Positions 44,568 through 52,299 of a stretch of 64,000 nucleotides of DNA are shown here, piece after piece. Source of the stretch: Cyanobium sp. ATX 6F1 (GTDB taxonomy: Bacteria; Cyanobacteriota; Cyanobacteriia; PCC-6307; Cyanobiaceae); the NCBI RefSeq assembly GCF_024346315.1, contig NZ_JAGQCS010000001.1, forward strand, positions 310,001 to 374,000, given 5' to 3'. A program made the translations under genes and the position numbers. How positions within the stretch are numbered: position 1 is the first letter of the stretch; each line of letters opens with the position of its first letter. The notes under the pieces were generated by a model. That model saw nothing but the letters and a program-made list of their open reading frames with translations. It was not told where the DNA came from and ran no database searches.

Positions 44568-46111
44568 TCACCGCTGAGCGGCAATCGAGAACAGCAGCGT
44601 GCCTGTGTTGATCAAGGCATGGAGGAACGGCAGCTTGGTGGACCCATCCACGAAAAAGCTCATCGCCAACTTGGCGCCCACCAATGCGGCGCCCTGGGGA
44701 TAGCGCAGGTAGGTCCAGGGCTCCAGCACCCGGTTGCGCAAGTCAAAGCGCGCAAACCGCTGGGTGCCGTTGATGCTCAGGTAGAGATAGCGCCCGCCAT
44801 TCGCCAGTGGGTCATGGGCACCGCAGGTGCCCGTGGTGAAGGTCGTCAGCCCCTTGTTGCCGTAGGCGATATCCGCCGACCACACCCCGGTGGCGCCGCC
44901 GGCCAGATCAAACAGGTCGATGATGTTCGCAGCACCACCACGGATCCGGTAGATGAAGCTGTGGCGTGCATTGCCGGAGGGATCACGGCCAATCCCGAAG
45001 CTGTGCTCACAGAAGATCCCAGCACCACCAGCGACAGCCGCCGCCGCAAAGCTGGACGTGTCCCAGCTGTTGGCGGTGATGTTGTAGGTGAAGACGCTGG
45101 TCTGGTTCGTGAACAGCAGGATCTTGTCGTCGTCGTTCTCGACCACGAACTTGGCGGTGGCCGATGGCGTCACCGTCCAGGCCGTCGCCACGGTCCAGAT
45201 GGGCGAGCCGCCGGCCGTGTGAGACGCAATCCGGCGCCGTTGGCCCACCGCCGTCGGCGTGGCGGTGTCCTCCGTAATCCGGATCTGGAAGTTGCGGTAC
45301 TCGTTGAGCAGCAGCGCCGGGACCGACGCGGTGCCCTGCACGATCGTGGTGCTCGTCGCGCCCGTTGTGGCGCTCAGCACTCCCAGGAAACCGGCGCCGG
45401 GTAGGAGATCGTTCGGGACGTAGCCCTCGCTCAGGGCCACCAGCGACGAGTCACTGCCGATCGTCGCCGGCAGGTTGGTGGTGGCCAGGTTGCCGCTGTA
45501 GCTGTTCGTGGCGATGTCGTAGTGCTTCCAGATCCCGGCCGCCAGGGTGCCCGCCGAGAGCAGGAACACCCGCCCCGAAAGGATCTCGTAGGTGTCACCC
45601 ACCGCCGGCGTGAAGGTCAGCGCCGCATCGAGCGTGAGGGTCGGAGTGGTGCCAGCCGTGTTGGCCACGATCAGCCGTTCTTCCGTCTTGCCAGAACCAC
45701 CGGCGGCACTGCCGATCACCCGCAGGGTGAAACCCACCCCATCACCACGGTTGGCGAGCTGGTTGACGGCCACGGCGGCAGGAAGCGCCGTGGAGAGCAC
45801 CACAGAGGTGGTGGTATTGCCAGCCGCGAGGCTGCCGCGGGGCCCCTGGTGGGGTGAACAATCGAGCTCGCTCCCGCCCCGAAGGCGCCTGCCAGCGCCG
45901 GGCTGCTCAGCCCGATCCATTCATCGTTCTGCGGGCTGTAGGCCGAGAACGTGGTGGCATTGCTCAGCAGGTAGTGGAGCGGGTGCGCCTTGCCGCCGCC
46001 GCGCATGTCGAAGGCCAGCGAACTCCCGGCCGCTGATGCCGCAGGCGCAGGAGCCAGCGGCCGCCACTTGGGCAGATCGAGGATGTCCTTGAAGGCAAGC
46101 GTGGTGGGCAT
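44568..46111 (-). CDS. Tail-type structural protein read through a -1 frameshift
   Basis: Two overlapping frames make one protein: 46111 to about 45839 in the first frame (MPTTLAFKDILDLPKWRPLA, then TTFSAYSPQNDEWIGLSSPA) and 45839 to 44568 in the -1 frame (from RGSLAAGNTTTSVVL onward). Joined, they give about 514 residues. The second frame has no start codon of its own nearby, and the first loses protein-like character right after the junction. The body is beta-rich and repetitive (ITANSWDTSSFAAAAVAGGA), as in tail or spike proteins. Confidence 0.65.
45839..45845 (-). other. Candidate slippery heptamer GGGCCCC
   Basis: In the first frame this reads G-GGC-CCC, fitting X-XXY-YYZ exactly. A -1 slip re-pairs as GGG-CCC and enters the frame that encodes the rest of the protein. 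A sequencing or real 1-base loss in the same G/C run would look identical. Confidence 0.5.
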
Positions 46112-46152
46112 CGCGGTCGCTCAGAGGGGCGGAAAGAGTTGGGCGCTCGGGT

Positions 46153-46485
46153 TCATGTGATCCGCCCCCGGATGGACGTAGACCAGCTGGTCTCCATGCT
46201 CTCGAGCACCATCCCGGCGGCGTTCACACCACCGATCGAGGCCAGGTTCGTGACCGCGCCCACGGTCGTCACCGTCGAGCAGGTCGTCACCGTCGCAACG
46301 GTCGTCACCGCCGACACCGTGCCCACTGTCGTCACGGTCGGGAGCGTTTCACCGGTGAGCGAGACGCGGAGCTTGGCGCCCGCCGTGTCGAAGGTCATCG
46401 ACAGGTCGGCCAGCACAGAGGCGACCTGATTGAGGCGCAGGGCCAGTCCCTCGGAGACCAGATTGGAGAAGGCGTTGCGCAGCAT
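46153..46485 (-). CDS. Small protein with Val/Thr repeats
   Basis: A 110-residue protein. The first 45 residues are helical (MLRNAFSNLVSEGLALRLNQ). A stretch of repeated V-x-T-V units follows (TVTTVGTVSAVTTVATVTTC, then TVTTVGAV), then LASIGGVNAAGMVLESMETS. The pattern suggests a beta-helix or fibre stalk. It lies inside the virion-type block, and its start overlaps the stop of the upstream collagen-like gene by one base. Confidence 0.65.
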   Translation of the reverse strand: MLRNAFSNLVSEGLALRLNQVASVLADLSMTFDTAGAKLRVSLTGETLPTVTTVGTVSAVTTVATVTTCSTVTTVGAVTNLASIGGVNAAGMVLESMETSWSTSIRGRIT

Positions 46486-46739
46486 CAGGTTCCGTCCTCG
46501 ATCCAGCAGGTGAGATCAGGGCCCAGCAGCTGCCACCACTCGTAGCGAGTGGCGCCGCTCAGTTCGCCGAAAGTTGGCTGGGCTGCCTGAATGAAGATCG
46601 GCTGACCCGGGCCGCTCGGCTCACCCTGGATCCCCTGGGGGCCCTGGGCGCCGGGCGCACCATCAGCACCAGCAGGGCCAACGGCCCCGCCAGCACCTGC
46701 CGGTCCCTTGATCGAATCGCCGGTGGAGTCCCAGCCCAT
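46485..46739 (-). CDS. Short collagen-like phage protein
   Basis: An 84-residue protein starting MGWDSTGDSIKGPAGAGGAV, with about ten Gly-X-Y repeats (to residue 44) and a 35-residue C-terminal domain containing two tryptophan-rich spots (YEWWQLLGPDLTCWIEDG). Probably a fibre connector. A TGGCAATAG motif lies 21 nt before its ATG. Confidence 0.7.
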   Translation of the reverse strand: MGWDSTGDSIKGPAGAGGAVGPAGADGAPGAQGPQGIQGEPSGPGQPIFIQAAQPTFGELSGATRYEWWQLLGPDLTCWIEDGT

Positions 46740-46760
46740 GTGCTCCTGGCTCTACGACCC

Positions 46761-46769
46761 CTATTGCCA
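46761..46769 (-). promoter_or_regulatory. TGGCAATAG motif, copy before the short collagen-like gene
   Basis: Minus-strand TGGCAATAG followed by GGGTCG, 21 nt before the ATG at 46739. It is one of five clear copies placed upstream of phage-like genes. Confidence 0.5.
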
Positions 46770-46783
46770 TTGCCCAGCAATCC

Positions 46784-47569
46784 CTAGGCGCCCGGCATCA
46801 GCTCGTACACCTGGCCATTCAGGCGATTGAGGTAGAGATCGCCCGGAGCAGGCGGCGGATTCAGCGCCGCGCTCACGGGCGGCCCATCACCGGAATACCA
46901 GCGGGTGCCGCGACTGGCGGCGCCGCTGCCGTACATCACCGCCAGCGCAGGCTTGCCATCCACCGGGCTCGGCAGCAGCGCCAAGCCACCGTCCGGGTGC
47001 AGGCGCAGCCGCCACAGCTCCGTGGTGGAGCCGTTGTAGGCGCGCCCATCGAGGCCATCGCCCGGCACAAGGGGCTCCACACCGGCCAGGCCGCCGCTTC
47101 CATCGCCACCGCCGGAGAGCCCCTGCTGCACCACGCTCGGCGGAACCGGGCAACCCAGCAGCGCCACAGGCAAGCTGGCCACCGTCAGGCCGATCGACAC
47201 CGTCACCGTCAGATCCACCCGATCGAGGTACACATGCCGCGGCATCGGCACCTCCCGCGAGAGGGCATCCCAGCCGATCGTCTCGATGCTTCCATCGCCC
47301 CAGTCCACCTGGATCGGCTGGGGCGCCTTGATCAACGGATCGATCGAGAGCGTGATCGGCGCTACAGCTATCGGATCACTCCAGAGCCGATCAGAGGGCA
47401 TCCAGAACAACTCCAGCGCCTGGGCTGGCACCGTCCCCACCCGAAAGCCCAGCTGCAGCCATCGGTCGGCCTCGTGGTGCAAGACCCACTCCTCTTTACC
47501 CGGGCAGCCGTACGGAGGAAGCAGCCGCACCCGGCCGCTCTCATCGATGGGAGGCAAGGGGTAAGGCAT
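46784..47569 (-). CDS. Virion-cluster protein with a fibre motif
   Basis: A 261-residue protein. The N-terminal part has PPIDESGRVRLLPPYGCPGK and a PKD-like segment (IQVDWGDGSIETIGWDALSR, with WGDG typical of beta-sandwich PKD folds). The C-terminus ends in a motif shared with the collagen-like fibre (RWYSGDGPPVSAAL, then GDLYLNRLNGQVYELMPGA). A tail or adhesion role is likely. A weaker TGGCAAAGG copy lies 37 nt upstream (47607-47615). Confidence 0.65.
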   Translation of the reverse strand: MPYPLPPIDESGRVRLLPPYGCPGKEEWVLHHEADRWLQLGFRVGTVPAQALELFWMPSDRLWSDPIAVAPITLSIDPLIKAPQPIQVDWGDGSIETIGWDALSREVPMPRHVYLDRVDLTVTVSIGLTVASLPVALLGCPVPPSVVQQGLSGGGDGSGGLAGVEPLVPGDGLDGRAYNGSTTELWRLRLHPDGGLALLPSPVDGKPALAVMYGSGAASRGTRWYSGDGPPVSAALNPPPAPGDLYLNRLNGQVYELMPGA

Positions 47570-47626
47570 GAGCAGGCGGTTCCTCGCGGGAGGTTGGCGC
47601 TATCTCCCTTTGCCAGCTGGCAGGGA

Positions 47627-48346
47627 TCAGCCCAACAGGTCAGCGGGAATCGACGTGTCGAGTTCTGTGCTCGGAGCATCGAGGCCAGGGACTGGCTGGG
47701 GCGTCGGCTCGGTCGCCAGCGTCTCGGCCTGCTCCACCAGCTCGCTCTTGGTCTGAGAGGGGTCCAGGGCGACGCCATAGGTGGCCTCGACCTCCGCAAC
47801 GATCTGAGCCTTCGTCATCGACGCGAAATCAGTCGCATCGGCAGGCGGCACCTCAGGCACAACAGGTTCGACTGCATCCGGGAGTGCTCCCGGAAGTGTC
47901 TCCACTGGTGGCAGCTCAGGCACCTCAGGCACAACAGGATCCACAGGCAGCTCGGGCACCTCAGGCTCAGCACGATCCTCAACGCCCGCGCTCGGATCGA
48001 CGTTCACCGGCGGATGCACCTTCCAGCCTTCCGCCGCCCAGCGGTCGGAATGGACTGGGTACACGAACTGATCGTGTCGGCCCGATTTGGAGATGCGCAG
48101 CATCCCCTCGGGCGGCAGTTCCAGCACTGGATCGGTGTCTGTCAGTTCAAGGGGCACGGTCGGATCGCTGGGGGTGGTGGGGTCGGTCGGCTCCTCTGGG
48201 GGAGCATCTGGTGTCGGTGCGGTCGGAACCGTTGGATCCGTGCCCTCCACCTCCGGCTGCGGCGGCGCCCAGGGCCGCCCTGGCTTGGTCGGCTTGATCA
48301 CCGGCTTGCCTGGCTTGTCAGGCTTGTCTTTATCGAGGTCGCTCAT
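47627..48346 (-). CDS. Pro/Thr/Glu-rich protein with a small C-terminal domain
   Basis: A 239-residue protein. Residues 1-75 and 115-165 are proline-rich, low complexity (PDKPGKPVIKPTKPGRP; PVVPEVPELPPVETL). Two small ordered parts are visible: MLRISKSGRHDQFVYPVHSD (a short beta domain near 80) and FASMTKAQIVAEVEATYGVA with SQTKSELVEQAE (a HeH/SAP-like helical motif near 180). Similar extended proteins occur in phage structural operons. Function unknown. Confidence 0.6.
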   Translation of the reverse strand: MSDLDKDKPDKPGKPVIKPTKPGRPWAPPQPEVEGTDPTVPTAPTPDAPPEEPTDPTTPSDPTVPLELTDTDPVLELPPEGMLRISKSGRHDQFVYPVHSDRWAAEGWKVHPPVNVDPSAGVEDRAEPEVPELPVDPVVPEVPELPPVETLPGALPDAVEPVVPEVPPADATDFASMTKAQIVAEVEATYGVALDPSQTKSELVEQAETLATEPTPQPVPGLDAPSTELDTSIPADLLG

Positions 48347-48353
48347 GGCCGCC

Positions 48354-48776
48354 TCAGTAGGTGAGGCTGACGTGGGCGCCGTTCGGGGTCGACGGCGTCA
48401 ACGTGGCCTTGGCGTAGAAGAAGGCCGGCAGTTCCACGTTGGCGGCATCAGCAGGTGCCACCGCCAAACTGCCGCCCGCGATCGGGGCCTCCACCTGACC
48501 ACCGGCGGCGGGGATCGCCACGGTGGCCGCCGTCACCCAGGTGCCGACGGTGCCGTCCTTGAGCAGCGGCGCCAGTTGGAGCACCACCGTCACCGCAACC
48601 GCAGCACCGGGGTGGCTGGCCAGCAGCGTGAACGCTCCGGCGGCATCGAGCGGCGTGGTCAGCCGCACCACCTCAGCGCTGACGCGGGTGCGCTCAAACG
48701 GATCGGTGGCGTTGTAGTTGACCCAGCCAACCAAGGTGGTGGCGGCGTCGATCAGTTTGTTGCCCTGTTGGGCCAT
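48354..48776 (-). CDS. Hypothetical virion-cluster protein
   Basis: A 140-residue beta-rich protein (AATTLVGWVNYNATDPFERT; AFTLLASHPGAAVAVTVVLQ; FFYAKATLTPSTPNGAHVSL). The composition suits a head-decoration or tail protein. It lies 72 nt downstream of the capsid-like gene, the usual place for a decoration protein. No family recognised. Confidence 0.55.
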   Translation of the reverse strand: MAQQGNKLIDAATTLVGWVNYNATDPFERTRVSAEVVRLTTPLDAAGAFTLLASHPGAAVAVTVVLQLAPLLKDGTVGTWVTAATVAIPAAGGQVEAPIAGGSLAVAPADAANVELPAFFYAKATLTPSTPNGAHVSLTY

Positions 48777-48848
48777 GGTCGTGTCCTCTAGAGATGAAGA
48801 GATCAGGGGTGTGGCCTTCTGGGCCTATGGCCCTGGGGCCTATGGCCC

Positions 48849-49748
48849 TCAGGCCACAGCGGGGCCGACGTTGTACAGGCGACCGATCGCCTTGTCGTGA
48901 ACCACCGCGTAGCCCACGTACCAATCGACGCGGGTGCGGAACACCGGGGCGTCCTGTACTTCGCCGAAGTCCCGCACCGAGATCCCGTAGCGGCCCTCGA
49001 ACGGCCCCTGGATGCCGGTCATCAGCTCATCGCCAAGCGCCACGCAGTAGATCGAAGTGGTGTTCGCCGCCTCGCCAAAGCCCAGCACTTCATGGCCCTG
49101 GGCGTCCTGATCCACGACCAGGATCTCGGTGTCCTCGAACCAGTGGCGGCCGTCGATCACCTGATACAGATCGCCGCCCGCCTCACGCGAGGCATGGCTG
49201 ATCTGGCGCCGGCCGGCCTTGCTGGTGAGGATCACCTTCTCGCCGCCCAGGGCGTTGACCGAATCGACCAGCGCCTCCAGCTTGGTGAGCTTGACGGTGC
49301 CGCTGATGTTGTCGACGGTCTGGGCCCCGCCAGGGACCAGCCGCTTGCTCAGGCCGTTGAACGCCCGCGGATCAAAGGTGGCGTCACCATTGATGATCGC
49401 CGCCTCCAGGGTGAGCCGCATCGAGCGCACCTTCTGCTCGGTCTGAGAAGCACGGGCCTCGGGGCCGTTGAGGTCAACGATCGAGCGGTCCACATCGAGA
49501 TCACCACCAAAGAGGTGAACGAACTCGCTCTCCTGCGCCACCGCGCCGTAATCACGGCGGTAGCCCTCGTTCACGGCACGAAAGCCGACGCGGGGCAATT
49601 TCTTTTCCTTGGCGAACTGCAGGGCGCCGCCCGAGAGATTGCGGAACGGCAAACGACGAAGCAGCTGACCTTCCGTGAAGGTCTTGGCAACCGCGAGCCT
49701 GTCGACTCGGGTTTCGTGCTTCATCGCCTCGATCAACGTGAGGCCCAT
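48849..49748 (-). CDS. HK97-fold-like major capsid protein (probable)
   Basis: A 299-residue protein. Its N-terminal segment (MGLTLIEAMKHETRVDRLAV) and central beta/alpha pattern (LRRLPFRNLSGGALQFAKEK, MRLTLEAAIINGDATFDPRA, YQVIDGRHWFEDTEILVVDQ) resemble phage major capsid proteins. The start ATG at 49748 has a GGGAG ribosome site; a GTG at 49754 is the alternative. It heads the structural block. I saw no portal, terminase or prohead protease nearby. The identification is by pattern, not by a diagnostic motif. Confidence 0.6.
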   Translation of the reverse strand: MGLTLIEAMKHETRVDRLAVAKTFTEGQLLRRLPFRNLSGGALQFAKEKKLPRVGFRAVNEGYRRDYGAVAQESEFVHLFGGDLDVDRSIVDLNGPEARASQTEQKVRSMRLTLEAAIINGDATFDPRAFNGLSKRLVPGGAQTVDNISGTVKLTKLEALVDSVNALGGEKVILTSKAGRRQISHASREAGGDLYQVIDGRHWFEDTEILVVDQDAQGHEVLGFGEAANTTSIYCVALGDELMTGIQGPFEGRYGISVRDFGEVQDAPVFRTRVDWYVGYAVVHDKAIGRLYNVGPAVA

Positions 49749-49785
49749 GGTCACTCCCGGGGCCTGACCCCAGCAACGTCACCAC

Positions 49786-49794
49786 CTATTGCCA
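49786..49794 (-). promoter_or_regulatory. TGGCAATAG motif, copy before the capsid-like gene
   Basis: Minus-strand TGGCAATAG followed by GTGGTGACG, 37 nt before the chosen ATG. It is nearly identical over 18 nt to the copy before the fibre gene. Confidence 0.5.
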
Positions 49795-49818
49795 TGGGCG
49801 AGCACGGGGGTTGGTGAG

Positions 49819-50241
49819 TCAGTCGCGGAGGAACACTTCGACGGTCGCGGTCACCCAGGTGGCCACTCCTGTGCCGAAAAAGTCCTGGTCCTCGCTCCAG
49901 ATGGGACATTCCAGCTGAATGGCCAGAGCCAGTGCCGGCCAATCGCTCGGATCACGGATCCTTGCCTCGGCCTCCTGCTGCGCGGATTCGAGAGCTGAGT
50001 CATCCACGACCTGGACGATTCGCATCAAGCGCAGAAACGCCTCGTTGGTGATCTCAGGGTTCAGCTTCCGCTTCTCGCTCAACTCAGCGATGTAGTGGGC
50101 GGCTTCCTCCGTGTTGGCCTGGGCGACAAAGAAGTCGACACGATCGGCGTACTCGGCGATCAGAGCACTGACGCGGACGCCGAAAACGCCTCGGATCAAG
50201 ATGTTGGCGTCGAGAACCAGGCGCTTGCGCTCTTTGCTCAC
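49819..50241 (-). CDS. PIN-domain toxin
   Basis: A 140-residue PIN ribonuclease-like toxin. Acidic residues occur at the expected places: VLDANILIRGVFG near residue 10, NTEEAAHYIAEL near 43 and DPSDWPALALAIQLECPIWS near 98, ending EDQDFFGTGV. It overlaps the upstream antitoxin by 4 nt. It belongs to the PIN group paired with Phd/YefM-like antitoxins. Confidence 0.88.
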   Translation of the reverse strand: MSKERKRLVLDANILIRGVFGVRVSALIAEYADRVDFFVAQANTEEAAHYIAELSEKRKLNPEITNEAFLRLMRIVQVVDDSALESAQQEAEARIRDPSDWPALALAIQLECPIWSEDQDFFGTGVATWVTATVEVFLRD

Positions 50242-50513
50242 GCCTTGTTCCTGGCACCCCGGGTCTGGTGCTGACGCCAGCCCTTGAAGTCAGTGGCAAT
50301 GTCTTCTTCCGAGAGGCCGAGGCGCAGAAGCTCAGCCTGCATCTGACGGCTGGCCTCGATCAGCTGCTCCCGTTCGCTGAGATCAGGGTGCTGCGGCAGT
50401 GGAACGTAGAGGCCGATCGTGCGGCCGTGGCGGGTCACCTCGATCGGCGTCGAGGTTTCCAGATGAGAGGAGAGCTGTGCCCTGAGCTCCCGGATGCCGA
50501 CGCGGCTCGCCAT
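50238..50513 (-). CDS. Phd/YefM-family antitoxin
   Basis: A 91-residue antitoxin. The N-terminal DNA-binding Phd fold is MASRVGIRELRAQLSSHLET then EVTRHGRTIGLYVPL. The C-terminal half is helical and should bind the PIN toxin encoded 4 nt inside its 3' end. The ATG at 50513 is preferred to an upstream start at 50552, because family members begin at this segment. Confidence 0.88.
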   Translation of the reverse strand: MASRVGIRELRAQLSSHLETSTPIEVTRHGRTIGLYVPLPQHPDLSEREQLIEASRQMQAELLRLGLSEEDIATDFKGWRQHQTRGARNKA

Positions 50514-50592
50514 CACTGGATCCTGCTGATTGTGTACACACTTTAACGGCAAAAAGGTTGGGGCTCAGGGGATCCGCAGTGTCCACAGCGGC

Positions 50593-50626
50593 GCAAGGGC
50601 TACGCAAGCGGCTACGCCGCCCTTGC
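50593..50626. repeat. Dispersed hairpin element, copy 2
   Basis: Arms GCAAGGGC (50593-50600) and GCCCTTGC (50619-50626), with inner GCAAGCGGC-type sequence. It ends 41 nt before the ATG at 50668. Confidence 0.6.
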
Positions 50627-50667
50627 CCTCGCCGTGGTGGGTCTGCGGGTCCATCGCCCTGCCTGGC

Positions 50668-51306
50668 ATGTCCATCCATCTGCTGCTGATCTCCCGCGAG
50701 GAGCGCCCGAGCTTCTCCTTCTCGCGGCTCCGGCTCGTGATCGCGCCCACCCCAGAGCTTGATCTGGCCACGCTGAGCTGGATGATCGATTGCCCGGCCA
50801 AGGCCATCGAGTTCACCCGCGTCGGGCCGGTTGAACTGGCCCATGGCGGCCAATGGGCCAAAAGGCGCCAGCTCGATTCCCTGCGTTGGCCGTTCCTGGA
50901 TCAGCCCGTCATCCACGGCCGCGCCATCGGCCTGCGCATGGGAGCGCGCTGGCCTGGAGAGTCCGCCTGTCACGAGCCCTTTGCGATGCGGCCGCTCACC
51001 GAGTGGGAGGGCCGCAATGCGCTCCGTTGGCTGCGGGATGAAGCCCAGCCACTCAGCCCGCTTCTCTGCCCGGTGGATCAAGCCTTCGCTGGCAGCATCT
51101 GCCATCCGCTGCTTGTGGAGTATCGAGCGGCCGATCAGGCCGGCAAGCTCGCCATCCGCCTGCGGGTGTTGGCCGAGCGCAAGGCAGCCGCCGATCTGCT
51201 CAAGCCAAAGATCGAGGCTCAGATAGCTGCCGATCGGATCAAGTATCCGGTCGGTGCCTGGATGGCGCAGCAAAAGGTGGGCATGCAAGAGCTCTCGCGC
51301 CGCTGA
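50668..51306 (+). CDS. Hypothetical island protein
   Basis: A 212-residue protein with no recognised family. Visible parts: MSIHLLLISREERPSFSFSR, WMIDCPAKAIEFTRVGPVEL, WPFLDQPVIHGRAIGLRMGA and a C-terminal helical segment (KLAIRLRVLAERKAAADLLK, KIEAQIAADRIKYPVG). Ordinary composition suggests a soluble folded protein. A hairpin repeat copy lies just upstream, as for several island genes of unknown function. Confidence 0.65.
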   Translation: MSIHLLLISREERPSFSFSRLRLVIAPTPELDLATLSWMIDCPAKAIEFTRVGPVELAHGGQWAKRRQLDSLRWPFLDQPVIHGRAIGLRMGARWPGESACHEPFAMRPLTEWEGRNALRWLRDEAQPLSPLLCPVDQAFAGSICHPLLVEYRAADQAGKLAIRLRVLAERKAAADLLKPKIEAQIAADRIKYPVGAWMAQQKVGMQELSRR

Positions 51307-51394
51307 TGGCGGCGGGCCGGCCACTGGCCGGTTCAATCCCTGACGCCACTGTTCGTTGGTTGGTGGGTTGGCGTTGCGCAGGCCGCTGCATGGT

Positions 51395-51451
51395 GCGGGG
51401 TGGCCTCAAGGGCTGACGCAAGCGGCGGTGCCGCCCTTGACCCCACCCCGC
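51395..51451. repeat. Dispersed hairpin element, copy 3
   Basis: The longest fold: GCGGGGTGG-x2-TCAAGGGC (51395-51413) against GCCCTTGA-x2-CCACCCCGC (51433 onward), with CTGACGCAAGCGGC inside. It ends 29 nt before the ATG at 51481. Confidence 0.65.
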
Positions 51452-51480
51452 GCTCCCATGGCGTCCTTCTCAACGCCCCA

Positions 51481-51678
51481 ATGGCTTCTTCCTTCCGCCG
51501 CTCCGCTCTGGAGCGCCACAGCTCCGATTCGCTGGATCGCCTGAGCTTCTGCTGCCGCACGGCCCTGGTGCCACTGCCCCGGCTCGCGGATCTCGCCGAG
51601 CAGATCCTCTTTGAGCGCCAGCTGCTCACGCCCGCCAGCTTCCCGGCCTGGATGGAGCTGGAGCAGCTGCCCTATTGA
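51481..51678 (+). CDS. Small hypothetical protein
   Basis: A 65-residue frame (MASSFRRSALERHSSDSLDR start; then LADLAEQILFERQLLTPASF; end PAWMELEQLPY). It looks helical and soluble. Evidence for coding is the spacing after a hairpin repeat copy, identical to other island genes, and a sensible amphipathic sequence. No family. Confidence 0.45.
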   Translation: MASSFRRSALERHSSDSLDRLSFCCRTALVPLPRLADLAEQILFERQLLTPASFPAWMELEQLPY

Positions 51679-51707
51679 GCGCAGCTCCGGCCCGGCTGCG
51701 GCCGGGC

Positions 51708-51977
51708 TTATTCGTAGTGCGTCCACAGCCTCAGCACCTTCACGATCCTTTCCTCGCGGAGCACCTCGTAGACGAGCCGGTGCTGGATGTTGAGCCGACG
51801 GGAGAAGGCTCCGCGCAGATCACCCACCAGCGCCTCATAGGGCGGTGGCTGCCGGAAGGGATCCTCTGCTAGGAGTTGCAGCAGCTGCTCGGCCTTGGCC
51901 TTCAAGGCAGGTGAGGCGGCAGCGAGCTTGCGGGCGTCCTTCTGCGCCTGCCTGGTGAAGCGAACGCTCCAGCTCAC
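51708..51977 (-). CDS. yoeB: Txe/YoeB-family mRNA endonuclease toxin
   Basis: An 89-residue RelE-superfamily toxin that cleaves mRNA at the ribosome. It starts MSWSVRFTRQAQKDARKLAA, and the C-terminal catalytic part is SRRLNIQHRLVYEVLREERI ending LRLWTHYE. The family Glu, Arg and terminal His-Tyr are present. It overlaps the antitoxin stop by 4 nt. Confidence 0.9.
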   Translation of the reverse strand: MSWSVRFTRQAQKDARKLAAASPALKAKAEQLLQLLAEDPFRQPPPYEALVGDLRGAFSRRLNIQHRLVYEVLREERIVKVLRLWTHYE

Positions 51978-52216
51978 CAGCCGGGCTGATCGCTGAGATC
52001 TTCTGCCGGTGTGGCCAAGCCATCGAGGATCGACTCGCGCATCCCCGGGATTGAAACCAGGTGCAGGGTCTCCTGGATGGCATTCCAGTCGGCCTCCGAG
52101 AGCAGCACGGCATTGCCGCGCTTGCCGGTGATCTGCACCGGCTCATGGGAGTCGCCGACCTCGTCGATCAGGGCATACAACCGCTTGCGAGCTTCTGTCG
52201 CGGAAATGCTGGCCAC
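51974..52216 (-). CDS. yefM: YefM/Phd-family antitoxin
   Basis: An 80-residue antitoxin to the YoeB-like toxin. Family start ISATEARKRLYALIDEVGDS, then PVQITGKRGNAVLLSEADWN, then the toxin-binding helix IQETLHLVSIPGMRESI. Translationally coupled to the toxin. Confidence 0.9.
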   Translation of the reverse strand: MASISATEARKRLYALIDEVGDSHEPVQITGKRGNAVLLSEADWNAIQETLHLVSIPGMRESILDGLATPAEDLSDQPGW

Positions 52217-52264
52217 CAGAGCAGAGCGTCAGGCACGTACGTCAAAGCGTACCGCTATCGCACA

Positions 52265-52273
52265 TGGCAATGG
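52265..52273 (+). promoter_or_regulatory. TGGCAATGG motif, copy before the YkuD gene
   Basis: Plus-strand TGGCAATGG, 26 nt before the ATG at 52300. It is the same motif and spacing as the minus-strand copies, but on the opposite strand. Confidence 0.45.
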
Positions 52274-52299
52274 GTTGGAGCTGAGAGCCCCTTGCCGCC

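Noticed and set aside
44541-49800. TGGCAATAG as a sigma-54 promoter
   Set aside because: The TGGCAC-N5-TTGCW spacing is not present after the motif.
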